Positions 49,961 to 61,869 of a stretch of 64,000 nucleotides of DNA are shown in pieces (within the stretch, counting starts at the first letter, position 1; every line of letters begins with the position of its first letter). This stretch comes from Adiantum capillus-veneris. Lineage: Eukaryota; Streptophyta; Polypodiopsida; Polypodiales; Pteridaceae. The position numbers and the translations under genes were made by a program. The notes beneath the pieces were generated by a model. That model was not told the origin of the DNA and did not search any database. It worked only from the letters and a program-made list of their open reading frames with translations. The stretch lies in assembly GCA_014529385.2 (NCBI GenBank), contig CM043947.1:97994036-98058035 (forward strand), read 5' to 3'.

Positions 49961-50847
49961 TCCAATTTAAAGCTCGAAAAATGAGACATATAACTTGATC
50001 ATGTTGAAAAAAAAACTCCATACTTTGATGGACCCAATAAGTCGCGAACGCAACACATTCTTTTGAATCTTTTTCCAAGTGACCCCATTTTCTTAGATAA
50101 GTAGACTTCTTACAAAGAGGGTATGCAAGACCACACCCTTAGTGACCATGCCAAAGAAAGTTTAAAAGAGGAATAAGAATACAGCTCAAATCACAGAGGA
50201 ACGAACAATCCTATAGAGTGAAGAAAAAAGTACAAGACCATTGTCCTTGCATGGAAACAACAATCACCTCCTCCCCCACCACCAATGAATAAGAAGAATA
50301 GGGAATGGAGATCCATCATAGTCTCTTTGCATGATATACAAAAATATAAAAAGAGCATAAATCCCATAATTTCCAAAGCTCCATACTAAAGGCTGGAGCA
50401 TGAAATAATTAACAATTTTTTCTTATACTACTGAAGTCCAACAGTCTTTGAGAATGTCATTTGACAAAAAGAAATTGATGACCCTTTATCACCATTGCAT
50501 GCAAATGGAGTAGATGGAAGCCTAGAACCTCCTCTATCACCTCATCTTCATCTGGGTTTTAATTTATGTTGTCCATCAGATTAGAGTCATGTAGGAGCAC
50601 AAGCTTCATTAAGGCCTCTTCATGCTCACTTATATATATCTTTAACGTCCCTATCTCTCCTCGTGCTTTTTCCTTTGTTCTTATCCCTCTCCATTTGTTT
50701 AAACACTAGAAAAGCTAGGCACATGTCCCAATTAAGAAATTGGATATATACCTATATATCCCATGCCCAATTCGATGAAGTCATTGTGATCATCTACCTT
50801 GTAATCCCTCTTAGCAAGCCCTTTGACATTTCTAATGTGCCGTTCAA
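49961..50847. other. No recognisable feature
   Basis: AT-rich sequence with short frames only and no domain, structured RNA or repeat that I can support. Confidence 0.5.
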
Positions 50848-51173
50848 CTATTCGGAACAATAGAATTGTGGGGAAATATTTTCAAGTCCACAATCTCTTG
50901 AAAAACAATATTGGAGTCGAGCGCCTCCCATACTCCCATTGTTTGCTTCCATCTTCTGTATGGAAATTTCAATGACAAGACTTGCTTTGCAATATGGTAT
51001 CTGCATACCAATTTTCACCAATAATAGATCATTTGATGTGGCATAAGCGTGGCCATAAAGGAATATCTCTTGTGAGGGAAGATCTCAAGATAAACACTCT
51101 GCATATAAAAACTTGCCAAGGTCCACATAAATAGCTTCGAAGCCGCTTGTAAAAGATTCCATTGACTCCCACT
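50848..51173 (-). pseudogene. Candidate exon of an unrecognised gene, one in-frame stop
   Basis: On the minus strand a plausible 3' splice site (TATAACTCTGTAG) is followed by 28 codons, including GFEAIYVDLGKFLYAECL. A TGA at 51,085-51,087 interrupts, and the same frame then continues for 78 codons (IFLYGHAYATSNDLLLVKIG, then IPYCKASLVIEISIQKMEAN) to a TAG at 50,848. The composition looks protein-like, but I recognise no family. It may be a decayed gene fragment captured among repeats, or chance. Confidence 0.25.
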
Positions 51174-51956
51174 CTACAGAGTTATATGGAAAAATATATG
51201 AAAGGAAAACACACCAAATTATGCACATATTGCATAAACCTAAGAGGTAAAAGCATAAATGGTACAATCCAAAACATTTAAATAGAAGCAGAACATGTAC
51301 AATTTGCAAGAAACCTAGGTTGAGGCAAAGACATGTCAAGCACCAATAGAGAATCTATATACACATGTTGTACCTTTGGTAGATGCTTTCCATCTTAAGT
51401 TTTCTTTTTTAAACCCATGATCTTCTTATTCCAATGATGTGTCTAAGTAGCCATACGTTTGTGCTTGATACCTTGTGTAAACTGCATGAATTTAGCTGCA
51501 TTTTTATCCACATAAATAATCTAATGTCATGATAGCAAGTGAAGAATCGCTATCGTCTTGCACATTGGTGCAACTTATTGAGTCTATAAAACTCCCATAT
51601 TGATGAGAACCACAATTTTTATTAGTGTGGCATATTGAGAAATGCTAAGACGTATACAAAGACAGACAATGGCACTACTACAAATCTCTACATGCAATAT
51701 GAAAACAAAAACCAGCATGGTGAGTGAGCAAAGATACAAGAACATTGGAAGTAGGGATGAAGCTCACTGTCCTTACCAACGCATATGTTGAAGAAGGCTA
51801 GTAATCTTACCCAGCAATGCCCCTATGACAAACCTCCAGAATGATGTGGATGAGTGAGGAGAGATCATTTCAGAGCTAGATTAGGAACAAAGACCGAGGA
51901 AGGTGTTGATGAAGATACTCAAAAGCAATTACTTCTTTTGATCTATACCTTCATGT
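51174..51956. other. No recognisable feature
   Basis: Anonymous AT-rich DNA. No frame with coding character was seen on either strand. Confidence 0.5.
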
Positions 51957-52214
51957 AGAGGTTTGAAGGTGAGGTTGAGTGATTAACCTCACCTTCAAAC
52001 CTAGAAGAGGAAGAAGGGCCAAAGATGGTGCTGATGAAGATACTCTAGAAGTAACCGTGTTGCAAATCTGCAGCGTTCCATAGAGGTGTGAAGGTGAGAC
52101 TCAGTTATCAATAGAGAAGGGAGGCGTTGATAAAGATACCTTCGAAGTATCCAATAGTGTAGACCTACAGCTTTTTGTAGAGGTGTGAAGGTAAGGCTGA
52201 GTGATCAATGGAGA
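51957..52214 (+). repeat. Degenerate tandem repeat with a perfect hairpin
   Basis: A GTAGAGGTKTGAAGGT-like phrase recurs near 51,956, 52,082 and 52,178. The first copy carries a perfect 18-bp inverted repeat: AGGTTTGAAGGTGAGGTT at 51,959-51,976, an 8-base loop, and its exact complement at 51,985-52,002. Confidence 0.75.
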
Positions 52215-52219
52215 AGGGA
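52215..52219. repeat. Left target-site duplication (AGGGA) of the chromovirus composite
   Basis: AGGGA lies directly before the first LTR and recurs at 63,950-63,954 directly after the third LTR, about 11.7 kb away. Confidence 0.85.
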
Positions 52220-53167
52220 TGTGACGAGACACGGGAATACAACAACTAAATAAAAGAAATTTGCAAGTACACAGAGTAGACGCATGAAATCAGAGATGTA
52301 TATTGAAATGAATTCCTGGGTACAAGAAGAGCGTATCTCGTATCAACCTCCCGACCACCCCTGAGCTATCTCACTCTCAATCTCACTCTCAATCTGTGCA
52401 CAGTTGTCAATCGCACTCTCACTCTCACTCTCAATCTCACTCTCACTCTCAATCCCAATACAAGGTGCCTTCACTGTAGAAATATCCTCCTTCTCCACAG
52501 GCTGTCTTCTTCACGCGAGGAAATATGCTATTTTCGTCCTTCTGTCAGTCTTTAGCAAAAGAGGCCCAAAATAGGTTCCAAAAAGAGACGTCCTGTATTG
52601 AAACGCATAAAAACCACAAAACGCAACCCACACTCGCGAGTTAGAAATTTTAAAAACTTTTTTTTTCTTTTTTTTAAGTCCACAATTTTTGGCCATTTTT
52701 AGCGAGCCGTAACTCCCAAACGATTCAGAATGTGACCAGGTCTGTCTCACATGAATATGTTCGTCTCATCGAGCTCTTTGAAAGTCATGAGATGCAAAAA
52801 TTCATATCCTGCTCAGTTTGCGCAAAAAATTACCTGCAAGTCAGCAATTTTCACAAAAACAGTCTAAAACAACATTTTATCACTTTTTCTCTAATCTACG
52901 GGCTGAAACGGGCATCAAAATGCAGGAACCAGCAAAAACACAAGAAACAATATTTTTCCTCGTGTCGAGGGCTACAAGTGCTACATACAAAACTTTTCCA
53001 AATTTCGACCATAGTACCCTCAAAACTGGCTCCCGAGGGGTGTCCCGGGTCAAAATTTGAAACTTCACAAGAACGATTAAAATGAAGTCCTATACTGTGG
53101 AAAAATGTTGAAATGAACATCTAAACAAAAATATTCATCAAAACTTTGCAGAATAAGTCCTATTACA
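52220..53167 (-). repeat. Chromovirus LTR A (left, 948 bp)
   Basis: On the plus strand it runs from TGTGACGAGACACGGG to AAGTCCTATTACA, followed by the purine tract (TTCTCCCCTTGT, read as its complement). It includes a variable CACTCT/CAATCT microsatellite near 52,370-52,455. It is the 3' LTR of the left unit. Confidence 0.92.
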
Positions 53168-53186
53168 TTCTCCCCTTGTCAAAATT
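53168..53186 (-). other. Polypurine tract of the left chromovirus unit
   Basis: The minus strand reads ACAAGGGGAGAA directly before the LTR TGTAATAGG start. The equivalent tract of the right unit begins at 58,532. Confidence 0.8.
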
Positions 53187-53196
53187 AACTTTGTCC

Positions 53197-53976
53197 TCAG
53201 AGTTGGAAGAAGGGGTATTCAGCATGAAAAACATCTAAATCTACCCAGGAGGCATCCTCTACGGGATACATATCCCACTTAACCAAAACTTCAACAAGAG
53301 TCCTACTCCTAAGCTGTCTAACTCTACGATCAAGAATCATCTCTGGTTCTATATTCAATGACCCATCATCTCGAAGGTCATATCTCTCCTGCAAAACATG
53401 ACAAGGATTAGCCACATACTTCTTCAATAAACTTATATGGAAAATAGGATGCACTTTGACATGAGAAGGCAATTCCAACTTGTAAGCTAATGAACCAATG
53501 CGCTTCAAAATTTTAAATGGCCCAGCAAATCGTGGAGACAATCTTTTATCCTTTCCAAGAATGAAATGAGACTTCTTAGGAATAACCTTTATGAAATCCA
53601 TTTCGCCAATTTCATACTCCACCACATGATGTTTCTTGTCATAATACAATTTATGTCTCTTTTGAGCTTCTCTAATATTCCCCCTGATTTTGGCCAACTC
53701 GCTATTCATTTTCTCAAGCATCTCACGTGACAGTTCTACCTTATTCCTCGAGTTAAGAAAATTAAAAGGTGTGAGACAGTTGTAGCCATACATTGCCTCA
53801 AACGGAGTCATCCTAATAGATGAATGATATGAACTCTTATATGAAAATTCAACCAAAGGCAAATATTCATTCCAATTAGATTGGTTTTCATTGACATACA
53901 TTCGTAACATATCTTCTAAAATAGGAATCACTATCTCCGTTTCCCCATCAAATTGAGGATGAAAAGCAGTAGACAT
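53197..53976 (-). pseudogene. Left unit: integrase C-terminal part and chromodomain
   Basis: A frame of 259 codons starts MSTAFHPQ and holds the catalytic-Glu motif (DGETE), then MTPFEAMYGYNC, a GPFKILKRIGSLAYKLELP segment and HPIFHISLLKKY. It ends in a chromodomain-like tail from about residue 200 (ILDRRVRQLRSRTLVEVLVK, then WVDLD). The terminal chromodomain places the element among the chromoviruses, whose chromodomain can steer integration to particular chromatin. A stop upstream (54,013-54,015) separates it from the rest of integrase. Confidence 0.92.
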
Positions 53977-54012
53977 GCGTAACTGGGTGCCTATAGAGTC
54001 AAAAGACGCTCT

Positions 54013-54516
54013 TTAGAAATGAGAAGTGAACTTAGAATCTCTATGAGACACTATACTCTTGGGCAGGCCATGCAAATGAAATATCTCTTTCACAAACAAG
54101 CGTGCAATGGTCAATGCAGTATCAGTTATTTTTACAGGAAAAAAGTGAGCTTTTTTTGTGAGTCTATCTACCACCACAAAGAACGAATCATATCCTCCAC
54201 GAGTAGTAGGAAGTTTAATTATAAAATCCATGGATATAGACTCCCACTTCTGTAAAGGAGTGTCTAAGGGTTGAAGGTCACCAAGCATCCTCTTATGCTC
54301 AATCTTAACTTGTTGACGTTGAAAGCACTCACACACATAATTCTTAACATCCAATTTCATACGCGGCCAAAAGAATGAACTTTTAATCTTTTCATATGTC
54401 TTATTCAATCCAGGATGACTAGAAAAAGGTGAATTATGACACTCATGCAGAATTTGACTCTTAAAAGAAGTATTTGCAGGAATACAGAAGCGGTCATAAT
54501 AGTACAGATTTCTCAT
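54013..54516 (-). pseudogene. Left unit: integrase N-terminal zinc and core region
   Basis: Contains the H-H-C-C region (HECHNSPFSSHPGLNKTY to CECFQRQQ) and the core start SMDFIIKLP, VVVDRLTKKAHFFP and VSHRDSKFTSHF. In the zinc region the last Cys is Arg, and the second catalytic Asp of the usual SDRD is His, so the enzyme would be dead even without the stops at both ends. Those stops are also present in the right unit. Confidence 0.9.
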
Positions 54517-54978
54517 TCATCTCACCAATATTTTCACGCAAGATTTCAAAATAGGCATATAAAAAGAATCATCTTCAACTTTAGCATGTATATCATCAAT
54601 CAAATTGGACCTCACAAAAGTCAAAAAATTACACACGGGCCTACGACTCAATGCATCGGCAACCTTGTTCTCTTTCCCAGCCAAATAATTTAGATCAAAA
54701 TCATACTCACATAGCAGTTGCAACCAACGTTTTTGCCTATTGTTAAGCAATCGTTGAGTGAAAATATACTTTAAACTCTCATGACCAATCGTTGATTCAA
54801 ATTTCACACCAAGAAACAAATGATGCCAATGCTTCAATGCATGAACAACAACTCCCAATTCCAAATCATGTTCAGGGTAATTCACTTCATGTCTCCTCAA
54901 CTTCCTAGATTCATACGCCACAACTCTCCCCTCTTGGAAAAAGACACATCCCATTTGTTCCACGTACACTTGCATCAC
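54517..54978 (-). pseudogene. Left unit: RNase H region
   Basis: Frame with MGCVFFQEGRVVAYESRKLR, HDLELGVVVHALKHWHHLFL and NYLAGKENKVADALSRRP, which are RNase H motifs of Ty3/gypsy Pol. A TGA at 54,517-54,519 separates it from integrase in the same frame, and a frameshift lies upstream. Confidence 0.9.
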
Positions 54979-55194
54979 ATGTTACCACAAAAGGTTTCCG
55001 AAGTTCTTGGATTTTCAAAATACAATTTTCAGCCACCCTTGTTTTCAATGTTTCAAAAGTAGTTTGACATGATTCAGACCAAAAGAAACCATTGTTTTTC
55101 TTTGTTAATTCAGTTAAAGAGCTTGCAATCTTGGAAAATTATTTAATATGAGCTCGTTCATACTGTGCAAACCCCATAAAGCTCCTCACATCCC

Positions 55195-56493
55195 TCACGG
55201 TTTTGGGTGTTGGCCATTCCACAATTGCGTTGACTTTATCACGATCAATATGAATGCCCTCTTTTGAAAAATTACCCTTCCCAGATATACAATTTTCTCT
55301 TGGGCAAAGAAACACTTACTCAACTTGGCGTACAATTGATGCTCACGCAGGATTTCAAGAGTTTTCCTCGGATGCAATTCATGATCCTTCTCATTTTTAG
55401 AATAAACAAAGATGTCATCCAAAAATACCAGGATAAAGTCATCAAGAAATGGATGAAAGATATTGTTCATCAAACACATGAATGTCGCGGGTGCATTAGT
55501 TAAACCAAAAGCCAAAACTGTAAACTCAAAGTGTCCATATCGTGTATGAAAAGTAGTTTTAAAAATATCTACTTCCTTAATTCTAATCTGGTGGTATCGA
55601 GATTGTAGGTCAAGCTTTGAAAATACTTGTGCACCGCTAAGTTGACTCAGTAACTCATCGATGTGAGTAAGGGGATATTTGTTTTTAATGGTTCGTTTGT
55701 TGAGCCCCTGGTAGTCAATGCAAAGTCTATAAGTCCCATCCTTCTTCCTCTCGAAAAGAACAGGGCTACCCCAAGGGGATACACTAGGCCTGATTAACCC
55801 TTTCTTTAGCAAGTCATCAAGTTGGATTTTTAGTTCTTTGAGTTCATCTATGTTGAACCTGTAAGGGGCCCTGGAGTATGGTTCAGATCTCGGATAAAGG
55901 TCTATCCTGTGGTCCAAGGATCTAGGAGGAGGCCTACCGGGCAGGTCATCGGGAAAAACATCCTTCACTTCATCAAGGAGCTTATCCACATACTCAGGAT
56001 TTTCTCCCTTTCCCTTTTCAAGTTCATCTTTTAATTCCTTTGCGAAGATTAGGAAGGTATCCCAGCCTTGTCTCAGCCGCCTTGTCAGTTTCATGGAAGA
56101 AATCAGAATGGACTTACAATTTCTTTGCTCCCCTTGAATAGTATGACAAGTTCCATTTGAAGATTTAAAAGAGATTTGCCTTTCTTCACAATCAATTAAG
56201 ACATGATTTTCAGTCATCCAATCCATGTCAATAATTACGTCATGCACCCCCATGTCTATGACATAAAAATTTACTTTATGATTCTGACCATTCAAAGAAA
56301 AAGACAATTTTTCAATTAGGCCTTTTGTTAGACTTTTCTTTCTAATGGCTAATTCCACGGGTCTTTTAATTTCCTGAGTTAATTTCAAATTTAGTTTCTC
56401 TACCAGTTTTGTAGACAAGAAGCAATGTATGCTACCCGAATCAATTAGGAAATTCAATTTCACATCTTGGATTCTACCCACAAATTTTATCAC
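55195..56493 (-). pseudogene. Left unit: protease and reverse transcriptase
   Basis: 432 codons covering the protease [10 protein letters not shown] with DVIIDMDWM, then the RT segments [57 protein letters not shown] and [10 protein letters not shown]. The FLDD catalytic pair is intact, making this the best preserved domain of the composite. A two-base insertion near 55,265 relative to the right unit shifts the frame before RNase H. Confidence 0.92.
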
Positions 56494-56599
56494 ATAAGCT
56501 TTCAGATGTCACACTTAACACGTAAAACACCACAAAGGAGGGTCAGATGACTTACCTCTATCATCCGCTTCGTCGATGGTCTCCATGTCCACCATCTTG

Positions 56600-57480
56600 G
56601 CCCGCATTGCCTTGTCGATTTCTTTGTTCGGACATTCGAACGTCCGGTGTCCTTGCTCGCCACATCGGAAGCACAATCCTAGTCTTTGAGCTCTTTCAAA
56701 AAATTCGGGGTCATGTTGCTAGCGTTGTGGAGGTTGCTTCTTCTGATTTTCATTTCCACCTCCAATTCCCCCATTAGGAAAATTTCCTCGTCATTGTCCA
56801 TTGTTACCTTGCATGTTAGGGAAGGGTTGGTTTGGTGGCCCGTTGAAATCATCCTCCTAGTTTGGTTGAATTTGTCCCACTTCTCATAATTTTCTGCCTT
56901 TGCTACCGCATCTAAGAAGCCAACGCAACCTGCACCCTTCACTTGGAACTTGAGAATATCTCGCAGGCCTTCAATAAACTTCATCTTTAATGCATCACCA
57001 GTGACCTATGGAGCATATTTATGCAAACGCAGAAATTGCTCTTTGTACTCATCTACGGACAAAGGTGTTTTGTCTCCTTCTTGCTGCTTGAAACCATAAA
57101 TTATATTTTTTTCTCCATATTATAGTGAGGAACAATACCTTTTCTCATTCTGCACGGAATTCCTTCCATGCAATCACACTCTGGTTGGTACGGGTCTGCA
57201 TGTACGACTTCCACCATAGCTTTGCGACACTACGGAGTTGTAGGATAACAATCTTTGCCTTTGCTTCTTCAGAAGACTGCCGCAAAGCAAAGAAGTCTTC
57301 AAGTTCCTCAATCCATGCTTCCAAGTCTTCGCCCGTCTTCCGTATCCCATCGAATTCATTAAGTCTAGCCTTCTTGAAAACTTGTTTGATGGCAGCTTCT
57401 CCCGTGTGCTCGTCGTCTTCTTCCTCGCTTCTCTTCCGTTTCTTCTTCTTTGATCCTTCAACACCAGATAGATCTACGTA
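56600..57480 (-). pseudogene. Left unit: gag remnant
   Basis: Includes LKMKFIEGLRDILKFQVKGA and EKWDKFNQTRRMIS, then a deletion and frameshift relative to the right unit. Further on come QPPQR, a TAG at 56,719-56,721 shared with the right unit, and a CCHC zinc knuckle (LCFRCGEQGHR). Upstream parts are readable only by switching frames. Confidence 0.85.
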
Positions 57481-57644
57481 AATTCCACCACCATCTCCTC
57501 CACTTCCAACATCTCCTCATGATGTACCCTTCCCTTTATCGGCTCTTTAACGTCTGTTAAGATCTTCAGTGAGTCATCGAATGAGTTCCGCTTGTTCTTG
57601 CAATCGTTTTTTGTATGCGTCCATCACTGCCGCAAAATTGAAAA

Positions 57645-57657
57645 GGCTCTGATACCA
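57645..57657 (-). other. Primer binding site of the left chromovirus unit
   Basis: The minus strand reads TGGTATCAGAGCC two bases after the end of the middle LTR. It is complementary to initiator-Met tRNA. Confidence 0.9.
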
Positions 57658-57659
57658 CT

Positions 57660-58531
57660 TGTCACGAGACACGGGAATACAACAACTGAATAACAAAAAT
57701 TTGCAATTTCACAGAGTAGACGCAGGAAATCAGAGATGTATATTGAAATGAATTCCCGGGTAACAGAAGAGCGTACCTCGTATCAACCTCCCGACCACCC
57801 CCGAGCTATCTCACTCTCAATCTCACTTTCATTATGTGCAGAGTTCTCAATCGCACTCTCACTCTCATTCTTACTCTCAATCCCAATCACAAGGCGCCTT
57901 CACTGTAGAAATAACCTCCTTCTCCACAGGCTGTCTTCTTCACGCGAGGAAAAGTGGCTATTTTCGTCCTTCTGTCAGTCTTTAGGAAAAGCGGCCCAAA
58001 ATAGGTTCTAAAAAGAGACGTCCTGTATTCAAACGCATAAAAACTACAAAACGCAACCCACACTCACGAGTTAGCAATTTTAGAAACTTTTTGTTTCTTT
58101 TTTTCTTTTCTTTTAAGTCCACAATTTCTGGCCATTTTCAGCGATCCAAAACTCCCAAACGGTTCAGAATTTGACCGGGCCTATCCCACATGAATTCGTT
58201 CGTCTCACCGAGCTCTTCGAAAGTCGTGAGACGTGAAAATTCCATATGCTGCTAAGGTTGAAACAGGCATCAAAATGCAGGAACCATAAAAAACACAAAG
58301 AAGCAATATTTTTTCTCGTGTCGAGGGCTACAACTGCTACATACAAAACTTATCCAAATTTTGACCTTAGTACCCTCAAAACTGGCTCCCGAGGGGTGTC
58401 TCGGGTCAAAATTTGAAACTTCACGAGAACGATTAAAATGAAGTCCTATACTGTGGAAAAATGCTCAAATGAACAAAATGTACTTTAAAAAAAGTTATTC
58501 ATCAAAACTTTGCAGAATAAGTCCTATTATA
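57660..58531 (-). repeat. Chromovirus LTR B (middle, 872 bp)
   Basis: Shared by both units: 3' LTR of the right unit and 5' LTR of the left. It lacks ~70 bp that are present in both outer LTRs (near 58,245), and its plus-strand terminal CA has become TA. Confidence 0.9.
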
Positions 58532-58560
58532 TTCTCCCCTTGTCAAAATTAACTCTGTCC

Positions 58561-59265
58561 TCAGAGTTGGAAGGAGGGGTATTCTGCATGAAAAACATCT
58601 AAATCTACCCACCAGGCATCTTCTACGGGATACATATCCCACTTAACCAAAACGTCAACAAGAGTTCTAATCCTAAGCTCTCTAACTCTACAATCAAGAA
58701 TCATCTCTGGTTCTACTTTCAATGACCCATCATCTCGAAGGTCATATCTCTCCTGCAAAACATGACAAGGATTAGCCACATACTTCTTCACTAAACTTAT
58801 ATGGAAAACAAGATGCACTTTGACACGAGAAGGCAATTCCAACTTGTAAGCTAATGAACCAATGCGCTTTAAAATTTTAAATGGCCCAACAAATCGTGGA
58901 GACAATCTTTTATCATTTCCAAGAATCAAATGAGACTTCTTAGGAATAACCTTTATGAAATCCATTTCGCCAATTTCATACTCCACAAGACGATGTTTCT
59001 TGTCATAATACAATTTATGTCTCTTTTGAGCTTCTCTAATATTACCCTTGATTTTGGCCAACTCGCTATTCATTTTCTCAAGCATCTCACGTGACAGTTC
59101 TACCTTATTCCTCGAGTTAAGAAAATTAAAAGGTGTGAGACAGTTGTAGCCATACATTGCCTCAAACGGAGTCATCCTAATAGATGAATGATATGAACTC
59201 TTATATGAAAATTCAACCAAAGGCAAATATTTATTCATTCCAATTAGATTGGTTTTCATTGACAT
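58561..59265 (-). pseudogene. Right unit: integrase C-terminal part and chromodomain
   Basis: 234 codons closely matching the left unit from YLPLVEFSYKSSYHSSIRMT to the chromodomain-like end (ILDCRVRELRIRTLVDVLVK). A short insertion near 59,232 (TATTTATTCATT versus TATTCATT) breaks the upstream junction. Confidence 0.9.
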
Positions 59266-59383
59266 ACATTTGTAACATATCTTCTAAAATCCGAATCACT
59301 ATCTCCGTTTTCCCATCAAATTGAGGATGAAAAGAAGTAGACATGCGTAACTGGGTGCCTATAGAGTCAAAAGACGCTCTTTA

Positions 59384-59880
59384 GAAATGAGAAGTGAACT
59401 TAGAATCTCTGTCAAACACTATACTCTTGGGCATACCATGCAAATGAAATATCTCTTTCACAAACAAGCGTGCAATGGTCAATGCAGTATCAATTATTTT
59501 TACAGGAAAAAAGTGAGCTTTTTTGTGAGTCTATCTACCACCACAAAGATCGAATCGTATCCTCCACGAGTAGTAGGAACTCTAATTATAAAATCCATGG
59601 ATATAGACTGCCACTTCTGTAAAGGAGTGTCTAAGGGTTGAAGGTCACCAAGCATCCTCTTATGCTCAATCTTAACTTGTTGACATTGAAAGCACTCACG
59701 CACATAATTCTTAACATCCAATTTCATACGCGGCCAAAAGAATGAACTTTTTATCTTTTAATATGTCTTATTCAATCCAGGATGACTAGAAAAAGGTGAA
59801 TTATGACACTCATGCAGAATTTGAATCTTAAAAGAAGAATTTGCAGGAATACAGAAGCGGTCATAATAGTACAGATTTCT
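59384..59880 (-). pseudogene. Right unit: integrase N-terminal region, frameshifted
   Basis: The frame 59,500-59,727 holds MKLDVKNYVRECFQCQQ, SMDFIIRVPTTRGGYDS and VVVDRLTKK. The zinc-site CxxC is intact here, unlike the left unit. One base is missing from a T run near 59,521, which shifts the frame, and another stop follows NKTY. The second catalytic Asp is retained (VFDRDSKF). Confidence 0.88.
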
Positions 59881-59883
59881 CAT

Positions 59884-60379
59884 TCATCTCACCAATATTT
59901 TCACGCACGATTTCAAAATAGGCATATAAAAAGAATCATCTTCAACTTCAGCATGTATATCATCAATCAAATTGCACCTCACAACAGTCAAAAAATTACA
60001 CATGGGCCTACGACTAAATGCATCGGCAACCTTGTTCTCTTTCCCAGCCAAATAATTTAGATCGAAATCATACTCACATAGCAGTTGCAATCAACGTTTG
60101 CCTATTGTTAAGCAATCGTTGAGTGAAAATATACTTTAAACTCTCATGACCAGTCGTTGATTCAAATTTCACACCAAGAAACAAATGATGCCAATGCTTC
60201 AATGCATGAACAACAACTCCCAATTCCAAATCATGTACATGGTAATTCACTTCATGTCTCCTCAACTTCCTAGATTCATACGCCACAACTCTCCCCTCTT
60301 GGAAAAAGACACATCCCATTTGTTCCCCACTTCCATCACATGTTACCACAAAAGGTTTCTGAAGTTCTGGGATTTTCAA
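59884..60379 (-). pseudogene. Right unit: RNase H region, two frames
   Basis: Two overlapping frames (60,074-60,379 and 59,884-60,090) give VVTCDGSGEQMGCVFFQEGR and YLAGKENKVADAFSRRP. They are separated by a small deletion near 60,095. The TGA before integrase is shared with the left unit. Confidence 0.88.
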
Positions 60380-60425
60380 AATACAATTTTTTAGCCACCC
60401 TTGTTTTCAATGTTTCAAAAGCAGT

Positions 60426-61348
60426 TTAACATGATTCAGACCAAAAGATACCCTTGTTTTTCTTTGTTAATTCACTTAAAGGGCTTGAAATCTTGGAAAA
60501 ATCTTTAATATGAGCTCGTTCATATTGTGCTAACCCGATAAAGCTCCTCACATCCCTCACGGTTTTGGGTGTTGGCCATTCCACAATGGCCTTGACTTTA
60601 TTAGGATCAATATGAATGCCCTCTTTTGAAATTACCCTTCCCAGATATACAATTTTCTCTTTGGCAAAGAAACACTTACTCAGTTTGGCGTACAATTGAT
60701 GTTCACGCGGGATTTCAAGATTTTTCCTTAGATGCAATTCATGATCCTTCTCATTCTTAGAATAAACAAAGATGTCATGCGAAAATACCAGGATAAAGTC
60801 ACCAAGAAATGGATGAAAGATATTGTTCATCAAACACATGAATGTCGCGGGTGCATTAGTTAAACCAAAAGCCAAAACTGTAAATCAAAGTGTACATATC
60901 GTGTATGAAAAGCAGTTTTAAGAATATCTCCTTCCTTAATTCTGATCTAGTGGTATCCATATCGTAGGTCAAGCTTTGAAAATACTTGCGCACCGCTAAG
61001 GTGACTCAATAACTTATCGATGTGCGTAAGGGGATATTTGTTTTTAATGGTTCGTTTGTTAAGCCCCCGATAGTCAATGCAAAGTCTGTAAGTCCCATCC
61101 TTCTTCCTCTAGAAAAGAACAGGGCTACCCCAAGGGGATACACTAGGGCTGATTAACCCTTTCTTTAGCAAGTCATCAAGTTGGATTTTTAGTTCTTTGA
61201 GTTCATCTATGTTGAACCTGTAAGGGGCCCTGGAGTATGGTTCAGATCTCGGATAAAGGTCTATCCCATGGTCCAAGGATCTAGGAGGAGGCATATCGGG
61301 CAGGTCATCGGGAAAAACATCCTTGACTTCATCAAGGAGCTTATCCAC
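60426..61348 (-). pseudogene. Right unit: reverse transcriptase, broken
   Basis: The early part (61,109-61,348) ends in a TAG just after [10 protein letters not shown] one-base deletion near 60,884 shifts the frame. The later part (60,426-60,875) reads VFSHDIFVYS where the left unit reads [10 protein letters not shown], so one catalytic Asp is lost. It then continues through [19 protein letters not shown], the segment that is frameshifted in the left unit. Confidence 0.9.
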
Positions 61349-61407
61349 ATACTCAGGATTTTCTCCCTTTCCCTTTTCAGGTTCATCTCTTAATTCGTTT
61401 GTGAAGA

Positions 61408-61863
61408 TTAAGAAGGTATCACAGCCTTTCTCAACCCCCTTATCAGTTTCATGGAAGAAATCAGAATGGACTTACAATTTCTTTGCTCCCCTTGAATAGT
61501 ATGACTAGTTCCATTTGAAGATTTAAAAGAGATTTGCCTTTCTTCACAATCAATTAAGACATGATTTTCAGTCATCCAATCCATGCGAATAATTATGTCA
61601 TGCACCCCCATGTCTATGACATAAAAATTTCCTTTTTGATTCTGACCATTCAAAGAAAAAGACAATTTTTCAATTAGGCCTGTTGTTAGACTTTTCTTTC
61701 CAATGGCTAATTCCATGGGTCTTTTAATTTCCTGATTTAATTTCAGATTTAGTTTCTCTACCAGTTTTGTGGACAAGAAGCAATGCGTGCTACCCGAATC
61801 AATTAGGAAATTTAATTTTAGATCTTGGATTCTACCCACAGATTTGATCACAGAAGCTTTCAA
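61408..61863 (-). pseudogene. Right unit: protease region
   Basis: 151 codons with the active-site motif LIDSGSTHCF and DIIIRMDWM. A stop lies just upstream, in the same frame as the zinc-knuckle segment, and the frame is lost after LIRGLRKA. Confidence 0.88.
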
Positions 61864-61869
61864 ATGTCA

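Noticed and set aside
57736-58011. Open frames with SLSLSL repeats inside the chromovirus LTRs (also 63,132-63,416)
   Set aside because: They arise from the CACTCT/CAATCT microsatellite in the LTR and vary in length between LTR copies.
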